From an uncultured Bacteroidia bacterium (lineage in GTDB: Bacteria; Bacteroidota; Bacteroidia; Bacteroidales; F082): a stretch of 37,434 nt of DNA. The notes below the pieces were generated by a model. The model did not search any database, was not told the DNA's origin, and was given only the letters and a program-made list of their open reading frames with translations. Shown piece by piece: positions 1-8,662 of the stretch; the stretch's first letter is position 1; every line of letters begins with the position of its first letter. The DNA is taken from positions 1 through 37,434 of the forward strand of contig CACXQV010000023.1 in assembly GCA_902769875.1 (NCBI GenBank). The letters run 5' to 3'. The position numbers and the translations under genes are program-made.

Positions 1-1319
1 GCCTTGACCGTCGGCCTTGGGTTGTTCATTTCGGTGGCAGCCAGCATTTATCCCGCTTTGTTCGCCACCTCGTTCAATCCTGCCTTTGCCTTGAAAGGTA
101 CGCTCGGCACCACGCAAAAAGGCAAGGCTTTCCGCATTGGTTTGATTGGATTGCAGTTTACGGTGTCTATCGTGCTGATTATCTGCGCTATATTCATCCA
201 CGAGCAACGCCAGTTCATGCTCAACCGCGACATGGGCTTCGACCACGAGCAACTGCTCACGCTGCAGACCACGGCTAAAATCGCCTACCTCGACCGTGAA
301 ACCTGTGAAAACCGTCTCAAGGCCGATGCCGCCATCAAGGATGTGGCTTGGGGCGATGGTGGGTTTGTCAAAGACGAGCGCATGGGCTGGGGCAGAAAAT
401 ACAAGGATACCAATGTGAATTGGCAATGCTATCCCGTTTCTTGGAACTTCTTGGATTTCATGGGAATAGAAATCGTGGAAGGCCGCAGTTTCACCCCCGC
501 CGACGAGCAATCGGAAAACGGTGTCTATATCTTGAACGAGACCGCCCAAAAAATGTATGACATCACGGTAGGCGACCAAATCCAAGGCCACACCGACGGC
601 TTAGCCGAGGTTGCCGGCATCTGCAAGGACTTCAACTACTCGGCCTTGCGCAACGAGATTGGGCCGTTTGCCTTGTATGTCTTCGGCAAAAAACCGTGGC
701 GGCCTTGCATGCAGCTTTTTGTCCGCACCGAGGCCGGCGTTGACATCCCCGAAGTGATGAAGCGCATCCAAAACACCTTGAACGAACTTGACCCGAGCAT
801 CGCCGCCGCCGATTTCGATGTGCAACTCTTCGACGAAACGCTTCAAAACCAATACAAAAAGGAACAAAACCTCTCGAAGTTGGTCAATCTGTTCACGATT
901 TTGGCCATCGTCATCTCGCTGATGGGCGTGTTCGGCTTGGTGATGTTCGAGACGGAGCACCGCCGCAAGGAAATCGGCATCCGTCGTGTACACGGTGCCG
1001 CTTGGTGATGTTCGAGACGGAGCACCGCCGCAAGGAAATCGGCATCCGTCGTGTACACGGTGCCACGGTGGGGCAGGTTTTGGCGATGTTCAACTCGCGC
1101 TTTGTGAAGATTGTGCTGGTGTGCTTCGTGGTCGCCGTGCCGGTGAGCATCGTCATTATGCGGCGTTATTTGGAAGGCTTCGCCTATCAGGTGCCGTTGC
1201 ACGTTTGGGTGTTCGCCCTCGCGCTGTTGGCCGTTTTGGGTGTCACGATTGCGGTGGTCACCTTGCGCAGTCTGCGGGCGGCAACGATGAATCCGGTGAA
1301 GTCGCTGCGGAGTGAATAA
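1..1319 (+). pseudogene. FtsX/MacB-type ABC transporter permease, 5'-truncated by the window and frameshifted by a tandem duplication
   Basis: This is the C-terminal part of an inner-membrane ABC transporter permease of the FtsX/MacB type, which is usually involved in export or in signalling across the envelope. The reading frame is open from the first base, so the gene begins outside the window. A hydrophobic segment at the start is followed by a conserved-looking FALKG stretch, a second membrane segment (ALKG to QFTVSIVLIICAIF), a periplasmic MacB-like domain, and then the membrane segment LFTILAIVISLMGVFGLVMF with the hallmark ETEHRRKEIGIRRVHGA loop. That frame stops at TGA 1006-1008. The remaining two membrane helices and the end NPVKSLRSE continue in another frame to 1319. 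Removing one copy of the 65-bp duplication at 935-1064 restores one continuous frame. It is either a recent inactivating mutation or an assembly error. Confidence 0.85.
935..1064 (+). repeat. Perfect 65-bp tandem duplication inside the ABC permease gene
   Basis: Bases 935-999 are repeated exactly at 1000-1064. The unit encodes the LVMFETEHRRKEIGIRRVHGA loop. Since 65 is not a multiple of three, the second copy is out of frame and introduces the stop at 1006-1008. Confidence 0.95.
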
Positions 1320-1332
1320 ATTATGAAAAGGG

Positions 1333-1508
1333 AACTACGAATTACACGAATGGAACGAATAATTTTGCGGCTTGCGCCTCGAATTAGGACGAATTTGTGC
1401 CGCTTTGCGTCACTGCGAGGCACGAAGCAGTCCAGATTCGTACCCATTCAGGCGCTTGCGCCTCAAATTCTCAAATCGAAATTCGCAAAATTGGTGTAAT
1501 TCGTAGTT
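1333..1508. repeat. Intergenic element bounded by 15-bp inverted repeats
   Basis: AACTACGAATTACAC at 1333-1347 is the exact reverse complement of 1494-1508. An inner match (AATTTTGCG near 1361 against CGCAAAATT near 1483) extends the arms with a gap. Inside, the phrase CTTGCGCCTC followed by AAATT or GAATT occurs twice (from 1371 and from 1455). No coding potential is visible. It resembles a small non-autonomous, MITE-like insertion, but no target duplication could be recognised. Confidence 0.6.
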
Positions 1509-1585
1509 GTTTTATTTGTATCAATCGCACACTTGCGTCCTGAATTTTCGGTGACCTATCCGTCAAATCCGCGAAATCCGTAGTT

Positions 1586-1625
1586 AGTTTGCGGGCGGCA
1601 ACGGTTCATCTGGTGAAATAGTCGC
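1586..1625 (+). pseudogene. Decayed copy of the 3' end of the ABC permease
   Basis: The stretch from AGTTTGCGGGCGGCAACG to AGTCGC closely matches the end of the permease gene at 1269-1305 (AGTCTGCGGGCGGCAACG to GTCGC), with a few substitutions and a 3-base insertion. In the permease this stretch encodes SLRAATMNPVKSL; here it reads SLRAATVHLVK followed by a stop. It is probably the last trace of a tandem paralogue or of a local duplication. Confidence 0.65.
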
Positions 1626-1636
1626 AAAAGGATAGT

Positions 1637-1670
1637 TTTGTGGGGTTTGTGACAAAAAGTTGTATCTTTG
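1637..1670 (+). promoter_or_regulatory. Bacteroidota-type promoter for the GH97 gene
   Basis: A strong -7 box TATCTTTG lies at 1663-1670. TTTG at 1637-1640 is a candidate -33 element, 22 bases away. A second TTTG at 1646-1649 is probably too close. The start codon is 46 bases downstream. Confidence 0.65.
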
Positions 1671-1716
1671 CAACGGCTAATTAATAATCTTTAGCCAGCA
1701 ACAAATCCTTACAGCC

Positions 1717-3708
1717 ATGAACAAACATTTCTTCCTTTCCGTGTTTCTGCTGCTTTCGGCAGGCGTTTTCGCCCAAAAGCAATACACCCTGCAATCGCCC
1801 GACAACGACATCACCGTCACCATTGAAACGAGCGAACAAATCACCTATGCCGTCGCGCACGGCAAGACCTGCGTTTTGACGCCATCGGCCATCGGGATGA
1901 CGCTCGACGACGGCACCCAATTGGGACTGAAACCCGTCGTGAAAAATGCCATGACGCGCTCCGTCAACCAATCGCTGAAGACCAAGCTCTACAAGCGAGC
2001 CGAAATCCCGGAGGTTTTCAACGAATTGACGCTTACCTTCAAAGGCAATTACAAAGTCGTTTTCCGCGCTTATGACGAAGGCGTGGCTTACCGTTTTGAG
2101 ACCGACTTCCGCAAGCCCATCATCATCAAAAGCGAAACCGCCGACTTCAACTTCGACGCGGATTATCAAGGCATTATCCCTTACGTGCTCCGCCGCGCCG
2201 GACAAGAAGGCGACCTCATCAGCCAACAGTTCTACAACTCGTTTGAAAACACCTATACCCATACCCGCCTGAGCCAGATGGACCCCGACAAATTAGCTTT
2301 CCTGCCCGTGTTGGTCGAACTCAACGACGGCAAGAAAATGGTTATCACCGAGGCCGATTTGGAAGATTTCCCCGGCCTTTACCTGCGCAACGAGAAAGGC
2401 AAAAACGGATTCACCGCCGTTCATGCAGGCTATCCCAAGACCCGTGAGCAAGGCGGCCACAACAACCTGCAATGGATTGTGAAGGAACGTGAAAACCATA
2501 TCGCCAAAACCAAAGGAAAACGCGCCTTCCCATGGCGTTGCATCGTTATTTCCGAAAACGACAAGGAACTGGCCGACAGCGACTTGGTCTATCTCTTAGG
2601 CTCGCCCTCGCGCATCGGCGATGCCGATTGGATCAAGCCCGGCAAGGTGGCTTGGGACTGGTGGAACGCTTGGAACATCTATGGTGTGGACTTCGAGGCG
2701 GGCATCAACAACGACACCTATAAATACTACATCGACTTCGCCTCGCAATACGGCATCGAATACGTCATCTTGGACGAAGGCTGGGCCGTCAACAAAAAGG
2801 CCGACCTCTTCCAAGTGGTGCCTGAAATCGACATCAAGGAGTTGGTGGAATATGGTGCCGAGCGCAACGTGGGCATCGTGCTTTGGGTGGGTTATGCAGC
2901 CATCGACAAGGACATGGAGCACGTTTGCCAACACTATTCCGACTTGGGCATGAAAGGCTTCAAGGTCGATTTCATGGACGGCGACGACCAGATGATTGTC
3001 GACTTCTACTATCGTATGGCCGAAACCGCCGCCAAGCATCATCTGTTTGTGGACTTCCACGGCGCCTACAAGCCCACGGGACTGCACCGCACCTATCCCA
3101 ATGTGCTGAACCACGAAGGCGTTTACGGCCTCGAGCAGGCCAAATGGGATAACGAGAGCGACCTTGTCACCAACGAAGTCACCATACCTTTCATCCGTAT
3201 GGTGGCCGGCCCGATGGACTACACCCAAGGCGCAATGCGCAATGCCAACAAGAACAATTTCGCCGCCGTCTACACCGAGCCGATGAGCCAAGGCACACGA
3301 TGCCGCCAATTGGCTGAATACGTGATTTTTGAGTCGCCATTCAATATGCTTTGCGACAGTCCGAGCAACTACTTGAGGGAAGACGAATGCACCCAGTTCA
3401 TCGCCAACGTGCCCACCACTTGGGACGAAACGATTGTTTTGGACGGCAAGGTGGGCGAATACTTGGTCATTGCCCGCCGCAAGGATTTCCGTTGGTATGT
3501 GGGCGCGATAACGAATTGGGAAGAGCGCGACATTGAAATCGACCTCTCTGTCTTGCCCAACTTCAGCGCCAAGTCGGGACGCATCTTCCGCGACGGCCCT
3601 AACGCCAACCGCGCCGCCCGCGACTATGTGTCGGAGCAAGCCCAAGTTTGGGGCAACAAGGTGAAAGTGCATCTCGCCAAAGGCGGCGGAATGGTGCTGG
3701 TGTTTTGA
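1717..3708 (+). CDS. Secreted GH97-family glycoside hydrolase, retaining type (alpha-galactosidase-like)
   Basis: This 663-residue protein is a GH97-family exo-glycosidase acting on terminal alpha-linked sugars, probably in the periplasm. Residues 1-19 form a signal peptide ending GVFAQ. The N-terminal part (about 20-280) is the beta-rich GH97 domain, followed by a TIM barrel beginning near WIKPGKVAWDWWNAWN and a small C-terminal beta domain. Inverting members such as SusB use glutamate as base. Here the barrel has the Asp-containing motif KVDFMDGDD (D418) and NHEGVYGLE (E467, E473), matching the retaining subgroup typified by the Bacteroides alpha-galactosidase, where Asp is nucleophile and Glu acid/base. 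Length is normal for the family. It has its own promoter. Family assignment is firm; the substrate is inferred. Confidence 0.9.
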   Translation: MNKHFFLSVFLLLSAGVFAQKQYTLQSPDNDITVTIETSEQITYAVAHGKTCVLTPSAIGMTLDDGTQLGLKPVVKNAMTRSVNQSLKTKLYKRAEIPEVFNELTLTFKGNYKVVFRAYDEGVAYRFETDFRKPIIIKSETADFNFDADYQGIIPYVLRRAGQEGDLISQQFYNSFENTYTHTRLSQMDPDKLAFLPVLVELNDGKKMVITEADLEDFPGLYLRNEKGKNGFTAVHAGYPKTREQGGHNNLQWIVKERENHIAKTKGKRAFPWRCIVISENDKELADSDLVYLLGSPSRIGDADWIKPGKVAWDWWNAWNIYGVDFEAGINNDTYKYYIDFASQYGIEYVILDEGWAVNKKADLFQVVPEIDIKELVEYGAERNVGIVLWVGYAAIDKDMEHVCQHYSDLGMKGFKVDFMDGDDQMIVDFYYRMAETAAKHHLFVDFHGAYKPTGLHRTYPNVLNHEGVYGLEQAKWDNESDLVTNEVTIPFIRMVAGPMDYTQGAMRNANKNNFAAVYTEPMSQGTRCRQLAEYVIFESPFNMLCDSPSNYLREDECTQFIANVPTTWDETIVLDGKVGEYLVIARRKDFRWYVGAITNWEERDIEIDLSVLPNFSAKSGRIFRDGPNANRAARDYVSEQAQVWGNKVKVHLAKGGGMVLVF

Positions 3709-3754
3709 AAAAAAACATTGCAAATCCGATGGAATTAGGGAATGAAACGCTTTT

Positions 3755-4168
3755 TTATTGAACTGCCAACAACTCATTCCCAATTTTATGCATCCCTTCC
3801 ACAATGCGCTGCCGTTGTTCAGCACGAGGATGGCGCAAACCATTGGCGTAATGGGAAAGTAGCCGTTGATTAATGCCAGTTGCTCGACTCAGTGCGGCTA
3901 TGGTTGCGTATGGCTCACAAGCATGGAGAAGTGCTACTGCATCCCTGTAGTTGTACACAAATTCATAGTCGCCATCAACCAACCATTGTGGAACTTCGTC
4001 ACCGTCGGCAATCATGCCGTCTATGTGGAAGCGAAGCGTTTCTTTGGCTTCTTTTTTCAATTCCATAATGCTTTTGGCCGTAAACACCACAGCACCAGGA
4101 ATATTCTCCCCAAAAGAAGCACAAAAGTTTTTCTCAACCCAATTTACATCTATTCTGATTTTCTCCAT
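3755..4168 (-). CDS. hicB: HicB-type antitoxin with C-terminal helix-turn-helix
   Basis: This 137-residue protein is the likely antitoxin of a HicAB type II pair. The N-terminal half (about 1-75) has the HicB partial RNase H-like pattern, including GENIPGAVVFTAKSIMELKKEAKETLRFHIDGM. Residues about 85-130 read as an XRE-like helix-turn-helix (TIAALSRATGINQRLLSHYANGLRHP), suitable for autoregulation. It follows the toxin gene by 19 bases on the same strand, so the two are co-transcribed in the hicA-hicB order. HicB proteins neutralise the HicA mRNA interferase and repress the operon; that role is taken from the family. Confidence 0.85.
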   Translation of the reverse strand: MEKIRIDVNWVEKNFCASFGENIPGAVVFTAKSIMELKKEAKETLRFHIDGMIADGDEVPQWLVDGDYEFVYNYRDAVALLHACEPYATIAALSRATGINQRLLSHYANGLRHPRAEQRQRIVEGMHKIGNELLAVQ

Positions 4169-4187
4169 CTTAGTATTATTTTGTTAT

Positions 4188-4382
4188 TTATTTCCAACCA
4201 GCTTGTTTCCAAATGCTATTCAGCACAAATTGACTCAAAGTGTCGTCATTATGTCCTCTTATGGTAACTTTTCCTTTTTTGATAGGATGCTTAAACTGAC
4301 GGTGATCGCCCTTCGTATAACAATACTGCCAGCCATCTTTTTCAAGCAGTCTAATGATTTCGATTACCTTGTATCTCTTCAT
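4188..4382 (-). CDS. hicA: HicA-type mRNA interferase toxin
   Basis: The 64-residue product has the compact dsRBD-like HicA layout: KVIEIIRLLEKDGWQYCYTKGDHRQFKHP, then KVTIRGHNDDTLSQFVLNSIWKQAGW. The family catalytic histidine lies in the G-[SD]-H motif, here KGDHRQF. An upstream ATG at 4422-4424 would make the protein 14 residues longer, but it lies upstream of the -7 box at 4401-4408, so the start at 4382 (MKRYKV) is preferred. The gene is first in a two-gene operon with hicB. HicA toxins cleave mRNA when free of antitoxin. Activity here is inferred from family membership. Confidence 0.85.
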   Translation of the reverse strand: MKRYKVIEIIRLLEKDGWQYCYTKGDHRQFKHPIKKGKVTIRGHNDDTLSQFVLNSIWKQAGWK

Positions 4383-4400
4383 ACTAATTATATATTGCTG

Positions 4401-4408
4401 CAAAGATA
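4401..4408 (-). promoter_or_regulatory. -7 box for the first hicAB operon
   Basis: On the minus strand this reads TATCTTTG, a perfect TAnnTTTG box about 19 bases before the hicA ATG. No convincing -33 element is visible in the AT-rich upstream sequence. Confidence 0.5.
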
Positions 4409-4471
4409 GTAAAAATAATATCATAATATGTCATTTTTTTACATTTTTTCAAGTATTTCAAAGACTTTCCC

Positions 4472-4479
4472 TATTTTTG
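4472..4479 (+). promoter_or_regulatory. -7 box for the GH78 gene
   Basis: TATTTTTG fits TAnnTTTG and lies 22 bases before the GH78 start codon. It is divergent from the hicAB promoter. The -33 element is not clear. Confidence 0.5.
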
Positions 4480-4501
4480 CCATTAATAAATTGCATCACA
4501 A

Positions 4502-7231
4502 ATGAAACACTTCCTCATATTTATATTATCTATCATCTTCCTCACTTCCTGTACCAAAACCATGAATATCCTCATCACCAACCCGAATGTAGAGCAGCAA
4601 TTCCACGAGCAGGCCTTGGCCACGGCGCAGCCTCGCTTCAGTTGGAACTATGAGACCACCGAAAACGAAGTGGTCCAGCAAAACTACCGCATCATCGTGG
4701 CTACAACAGCCGAAAACGCCCAAAAAGGCATCGGCGACCTCTGGGATTCGGGCGTAATTCCTTCAAGCCAAATGCTTTACATCCCTTACGCAGGCAAGGA
4801 ATTGAAAAGCCGCGACAAAGCCTATTGGAAAGTCATCACGACTGTGACGGCCAAAGGCGGAAAGAAAGCCAAACTTGCAAGCGAAGTCAAGTCGTTTGAA
4901 ATCAGTCTGTTGAACCAAGACGACTGGCAGGCGAAATGGATTGGCCATGAGTTTGAGGACGATGTGCTGGTAGGGAAAACCCGATTGGCAGCGCGTTATC
5001 TCCGCAAGGAATTTGCCCTCCAAGGCGAGGTCAGCGAGGCGAGGCTCTATGTCAGCGGCATGGGCGTTTATAGCGCCTACCTCAATGGACGGGAAATCGC
5101 ACCCGAGGAACTGCTGAAACCTACGCTTTCATTGTACTCGAAGCGCGTGTATTTCAACACCTACGACGTGACCAAGATGCTCCAGCAAGGCGACAACGCC
5201 GTGGGCATCATCCTTGAAGGCGGACGCTATACTTCGCTCCGCTACAACGCCGCCAACCCCAATTGGGACGGCACGGAACACGTGTTCGGCTTCGGCACAC
5301 CGCGACTGCTTCTGCAACTTGAAGTGACGTATAAGGACGGCCAAAAGGAGACCATCGTCAGCGACGAAACATGGAAAATCACCAATCGTGGCCCCATCCG
5401 CACCGCCAACGAATGGGATGGCGAGACCTACAACGGAAACTTCGACCTTGGCAACTGGAACCAAGCCGAATACGATGATTCCACATGGCTTCAAGCCGAA
5501 CTTGTAGAAGCCCCCGAAGGCCGGCTCAGTCCTCAGCCCAATCCTAACATCAAGGTGATGGGGTTGAAAAAACCACATAATGTCTTCAAAAAAGGAGACA
5601 AATGGATCATTGACATGGGGCAAAATATGGTGGGAGTGCTGTATGTGGATAACAATCATTTTTCTGGTTTGGAATGTGGCGATACCGTCATGTTTCGCTA
5701 TGCTGAGACCCTCAATCCAGATAGTACATTATTCACGAAGAACTTGCGCTCAGCCGAATGCACCGACTACTACATTGCCGGTAAGACACCAGCAAATGAT
5801 TGGTGGAAACCGATGTTCGTTTATCATGGCTTCAGATATGTCGAAATTACAGGATTGCATGGTGATCCCCCAATGACTCTCATTGATTGGGGATTCACAG
5901 GCTTGCCTATGTACGATGAGATGCCGATGACTGGCGAGTTTCTCACCTCTAACAAAATCATCAACGCAGTCTACAAAAATGCCACTTGGGGCATCCGAGG
6001 CAACTACCGCTCCATGCCCACCGACTGCCCGCAACGCGACGAGCGCATGGGCTGGACGGGTGACCGCACCACGGGCAACTACGGCGAGTCGTATATCTTC
6101 AACAACCACCAACTCTACGCCAAATGGCTCACCGATGCCGAGGACAGCCAATGGGAAAACGGCTCGCTTCCCAACGTGATTCCTCCCTATTGGCGCGGCT
6201 ACACTGATAATATGACTTGGCCCGGCGCGGTGGTCACCGTGGCCGACATGCTCTACACCCGTTTCGGCGACCTCGAACCCATCCGCCAGCATTACGATGC
6301 CATGAAGAAATGGCTGCTGCACATGAAGGACAACTATATGGTTGGAGGCCTGCTGAAGCGCGACACCTACGGCGACTGGTGCATGCCGCCTGAGTCATTG
6401 GAGATGATTCATTCCAACGACCCAACTCGTATCACTGAATCAACGGTCATTTCTACGCCTTTCTATTGCTACCTCTGCGACAAGATGGCTAAATTCGCCG
6501 AACTGTTGGGCAAATCTGAAGATGTGGATTTCTTCAACAAGGAAATCACCACTTCAACTGTAGCCTTCAACGACAAATATTTCAACCGAGTTACGGGACA
6601 ATATGCCAACAACACCGTGACGGCCAACATCTTGCCATTGTGGTTTGGGATGGTTCCCAAAGGATTGGAAAACAAAGTTTTACAAAACATCGTAGACAAG
6701 ACTTTGAACGAATGCGGCGGCCATGTCTCGACGGGCGTAGTCGGCATACAACAGCTGATGCGCACCCTGACGGAATACGGACGCGGCGACCTCGCCCTCA
6801 AGATTGCCTCAAACGACACCTATCCGAGTTGGGGCTATATGTACCGCAACGGCGCCACCACCATCTGGGAACTCTGGAACGGCAACACCGCCGACCCCGC
6901 CATGAACTCAGGCAACCATGTGATGCTCCTCGGCGACCTCATCATCTGGGAATACGAATACCTCGGCGGAATCCGCGCCTTGGAGCCGGGCTACAGCAAA
7001 ATACAACTCAAGCCCTATCCCATTGAGGGACTGGACTTTGTGGACTGTGCCTACAACTCCGTTTCGGGCCGCATCGAAAGCCATTGGAAACGCGAGGGCA
7101 ATCGCTTTGAATGGGATATGGTCATTCCGGCCAACACGACGGCTGAAGTATGCCTTCCCACCGCCAATGGTTACGAAGTCAAGACCTTCGGCAGCGGGAA
7201 ATACCATCTCTCGTCGGAACTAAAGAATTGA
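4502..7231 (+). CDS. GH78 alpha-L-rhamnosidase lipoprotein
   Basis: The 909-residue product is an alpha-L-rhamnosidase that would remove terminal rhamnose from plant or microbial glycans. Residues 1-17 are a lipoprotein signal with lipobox LTSC, so the enzyme is membrane-anchored. An N-terminal fibronectin-like domain (PRFSWNY, near residue 40) is followed by beta-sandwich domains (ARYLRKEFALQGEVSEARLYVSGMGVY; IDMGQNMVG). The (alpha/alpha)6 catalytic barrel has the diagnostic DCPQRDERMGWTGD (D508 to about 521, with E514 the likely acid), and a C-terminal beta domain (LEPGYSKIQLKPYP) closes the protein. Length is typical. Codon choice in about 5560-5960 looks more AT-rich than in the flanks. 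The family is certain; the exact linkage is not. Confidence 0.93.
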   Translation: MKHFLIFILSIIFLTSCTKTMNILITNPNVEQQFHEQALATAQPRFSWNYETTENEVVQQNYRIIVATTAENAQKGIGDLWDSGVIPSSQMLYIPYAGKELKSRDKAYWKVITTVTAKGGKKAKLASEVKSFEISLLNQDDWQAKWIGHEFEDDVLVGKTRLAARYLRKEFALQGEVSEARLYVSGMGVYSAYLNGREIAPEELLKPTLSLYSKRVYFNTYDVTKMLQQGDNAVGIILEGGRYTSLRYNAANPNWDGTEHVFGFGTPRLLLQLEVTYKDGQKETIVSDETWKITNRGPIRTANEWDGETYNGNFDLGNWNQAEYDDSTWLQAELVEAPEGRLSPQPNPNIKVMGLKKPHNVFKKGDKWIIDMGQNMVGVLYVDNNHFSGLECGDTVMFRYAETLNPDSTLFTKNLRSAECTDYYIAGKTPANDWWKPMFVYHGFRYVEITGLHGDPPMTLIDWGFTGLPMYDEMPMTGEFLTSNKIINAVYKNATWGIRGNYRSMPTDCPQRDERMGWTGDRTTGNYGESYIFNNHQLYAKWLTDAEDSQWENGSLPNVIPPYWRGYTDNMTWPGAVVTVADMLYTRFGDLEPIRQHYDAMKKWLLHMKDNYMVGGLLKRDTYGDWCMPPESLEMIHSNDPTRITESTVISTPFYCYLCDKMAKFAELLGKSEDVDFFNKEITTSTVAFNDKYFNRVTGQYANNTVTANILPLWFGMVPKGLENKVLQNIVDKTLNECGGHVSTGVVGIQQLMRTLTEYGRGDLALKIASNDTYPSWGYMYRNGATTIWELWNGNTADPAMNSGNHVMLLGDLIIWEYEYLGGIRALEPGYSKIQLKPYPIEGLDFVDCAYNSVSGRIESHWKREGNRFEWDMVIPANTTAEVCLPTANGYEVKTFGSGKYHLSSELKN

Positions 7232-7300
7232 CATCCAGAAACCGCCCGTTCATGGATTCCAAAGAGATGATATGTAAGGGCGATTTTGATGAACCAACAA

Positions 7301-7741
7301 TCACTCCGCCGTTTGCGCTGTTCCTTGCGCCCCAAACCAAGCATTCAAGGTCTCTTCCACCTTGGCCTCGATTTCGGGTGTGATCTTGTTTTGCACCTTC
7401 TTGACGACATAAACCACGGCAAGACCCTCGTCGAGCATGCCGAGGATTTTATGTGCCTTGAACGAAATCAAGGTGAAGGGCATAACCGTATAGAGGATGG
7501 CGCCCACAATGAGGGCTTTCTCCATCGTGGTCGTCTCGCCCATGGTCAGCACATAATACAGCTGAAGCAAAGGTTTCGTTGCCACTCGGCCTGCCTTTTT
7601 GGCATAATTGCTGATTTTTCCGAAAATGTCAGACGACTTGGCTTTCCAGTCGACACCCTTCAATTTGCCCAATTGCTTACTGATGTCCTTGCCTGCAATT
7701 GCATAGGCTAAAATGGTGATGCAGATGATGGTGATGATCAT
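7301..7741 (-). CDS. DUF1232 (YkvA-like) small membrane protein
   Basis: The 146-residue protein contains a YkvA/DUF1232 domain at about residues 70-120: EKALIVGAILYTVMPFTLISFKAHKILGMLDEGLAVVYVVKKV. Most members have LP-x-DLIPD in this place; here it is MPFTLISFKAHKILGMLDE, so the acidic motif is degraded. An N-terminal hydrophobic stretch (IITIICITILAYAIA) is probably a membrane anchor. The function of the family is unknown. It lies 64 bases downstream of ruvC on the same strand and could be read through from it. Confidence 0.75.
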   Translation of the reverse strand: MIITIICITILAYAIAGKDISKQLGKLKGVDWKAKSSDIFGKISNYAKKAGRVATKPLLQLYYVLTMGETTTMEKALIVGAILYTVMPFTLISFKAHKILGMLDEGLAVVYVVKKVQNKITPEIEAKVEETLNAWFGAQGTAQTAE

Positions 7742-7805
7742 ATCAGATTGTTTTTATGTTATCAAATTTGTTTATACTTCAAATTCTATTCCATTTTTTG
7801 GTGTG

Positions 7806-8399
7806 TCACATTTTTATCCTATTGGGGTTTTCGGCGATGAACTGGCTCCAGTCGGCCTTTCGGTGCGCCTTGGCCTTTTCGGTGGTGTGTTTGGTGTAGT
7901 TCACGTCCTTGCCTTTCGAGATGGAATGGCAAACGGCGGCGGCCACGGCATCGGTGGCATCGAAAAACTTGGGGTCTTCGTTGGTCTTGAGGATGAAATG
8001 CACCATCTTGGCCACTTGTTCCTTCGAGGCGTTACCGTTGCCCGTGATGGTCTGCTTGATGGTCTTGGGAGAATACTCGAAAATGGGAATGTCGCGATAG
8101 AGCGCGGCAGCCATGGCCACGCCTTGTGCACGCCCCAGCTTCAGCATCGACTGCACATTCTTCCCGAAAAACGGCGCCTCGATGGCCAACTCGTCAGGGT
8201 GGTATTCGTTGATGATTTCCAAAACGCGCTCAAAAATCTTCTTCAGTTTGAGCGCTTGGTTCTCCAGCTTCTTCAGGTTGATGACGCCCATCGTGATGAG
8301 TTCCAGCTGCTTGCCCTGCTCGCGGATGACGCCGTAGCCCATCACCATCGTGCCCGGGTCGATGCCTAATATGAGTTTTTCGGTATTCAAGGCAAACAT
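7806..8399 (-). CDS. ruvC: RuvC Holliday-junction resolvase
   Basis: This 197-residue endonuclease resolves Holliday junctions with RuvAB. The catalytic acidic residues of the RNase H-like fold are all visible: D14 in LILGIDPG, E74 in AIEAPFFGK, and D147 and D150 in FDATDAVAAAVCH. The chosen start (MFALNTEKLILG) gives the usual spacing before the first motif. A start 13 codons upstream would add a tail that runs into the preceding gene. The ATG overlaps the stop of the HicA-like gene (TAATG), which suggests translational coupling. The C-terminal tail after VCHS is somewhat long and basic. The identification is secure. Confidence 0.95.
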   Translation of the reverse strand: MFALNTEKLILGIDPGTMVMGYGVIREQGKQLELITMGVINLKKLENQALKLKKIFERVLEIINEYHPDELAIEAPFFGKNVQSMLKLGRAQGVAMAAALYRDIPIFEYSPKTIKQTITGNGNASKEQVAKMVHFILKTNEDPKFFDATDAVAAAVCHSISKGKDVNYTKHTTEKAKAHRKADWSQFIAENPNRIKM

Positions 8400-8662
8400 T
8401 ATTTTGACCGCTTTTTCAAATCGCATTGCTTCAACCAAGCCCGTAGATCATTGGCCGTCAAACCCATATTCCGAAGATTGTTTCTAACGATAAATTCAGG
8501 AATAGGGTCAATATGCGTCTGGAAAACAACGGGGCGCAACATACCTTCTTTTGACCATTTTTCATGTCCCGTGTTGCCTGATTCCACTTCTTTGCAACCT
8601 TGTTCTGAGAGGAATATACGAAAATCAGCGATGCTTATATTGCCAATTCGATAAGTGTTCAT
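8399..8662 (-). CDS. HicA-like toxin, divergent
   Basis: The 87-residue product has the order of elements of HicA: an N-terminal helix (ISIADFRIFLSEQGCKEV), a G-x-x-x-x-x-H-x-x-W stretch (GNTGHEKW) in the catalytic-histidine position, a short beta strand with the downstream histidine (VVFQTHIDPIPEF), and a C-terminal helix (NLRNMGLTANDLRAWLKQCDL). It is longer and more divergent than the hicA at 4188-4382. It overlaps the upstream HicB-like gene by four bases (ATGA) and its stop overlaps the ruvC start. It is a probable toxin paired with the upstream gene. Function is inferred from motif layout and gene pairing. Confidence 0.7.
   Translation of the reverse strand: MNTYRIGNISIADFRIFLSEQGCKEVESGNTGHEKWSKEGMLRPVVFQTHIDPIPEFIVRNNLRNMGLTANDLRAWLKQCDLKKRSK

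Noticed and set aside
601-993. Long minus-strand frames opposite the ABC permease
   Set aside because: They are shadows of the real gene's codon bias, lack recognisable motifs and have no promoter.
1002-1319. A separate small permease gene starting in the duplicated segment
   Set aside because: It is only the C-terminal part of the permease, begins inside the second copy of the duplication, and has no start signals of its own.
2596-3843. A 415-codon minus-strand frame opposite GH97
   Set aside because: It is antisense to a clear GH97 gene, His/Val-rich in the way GC-biased antisense frames are, and has no family resemblance.
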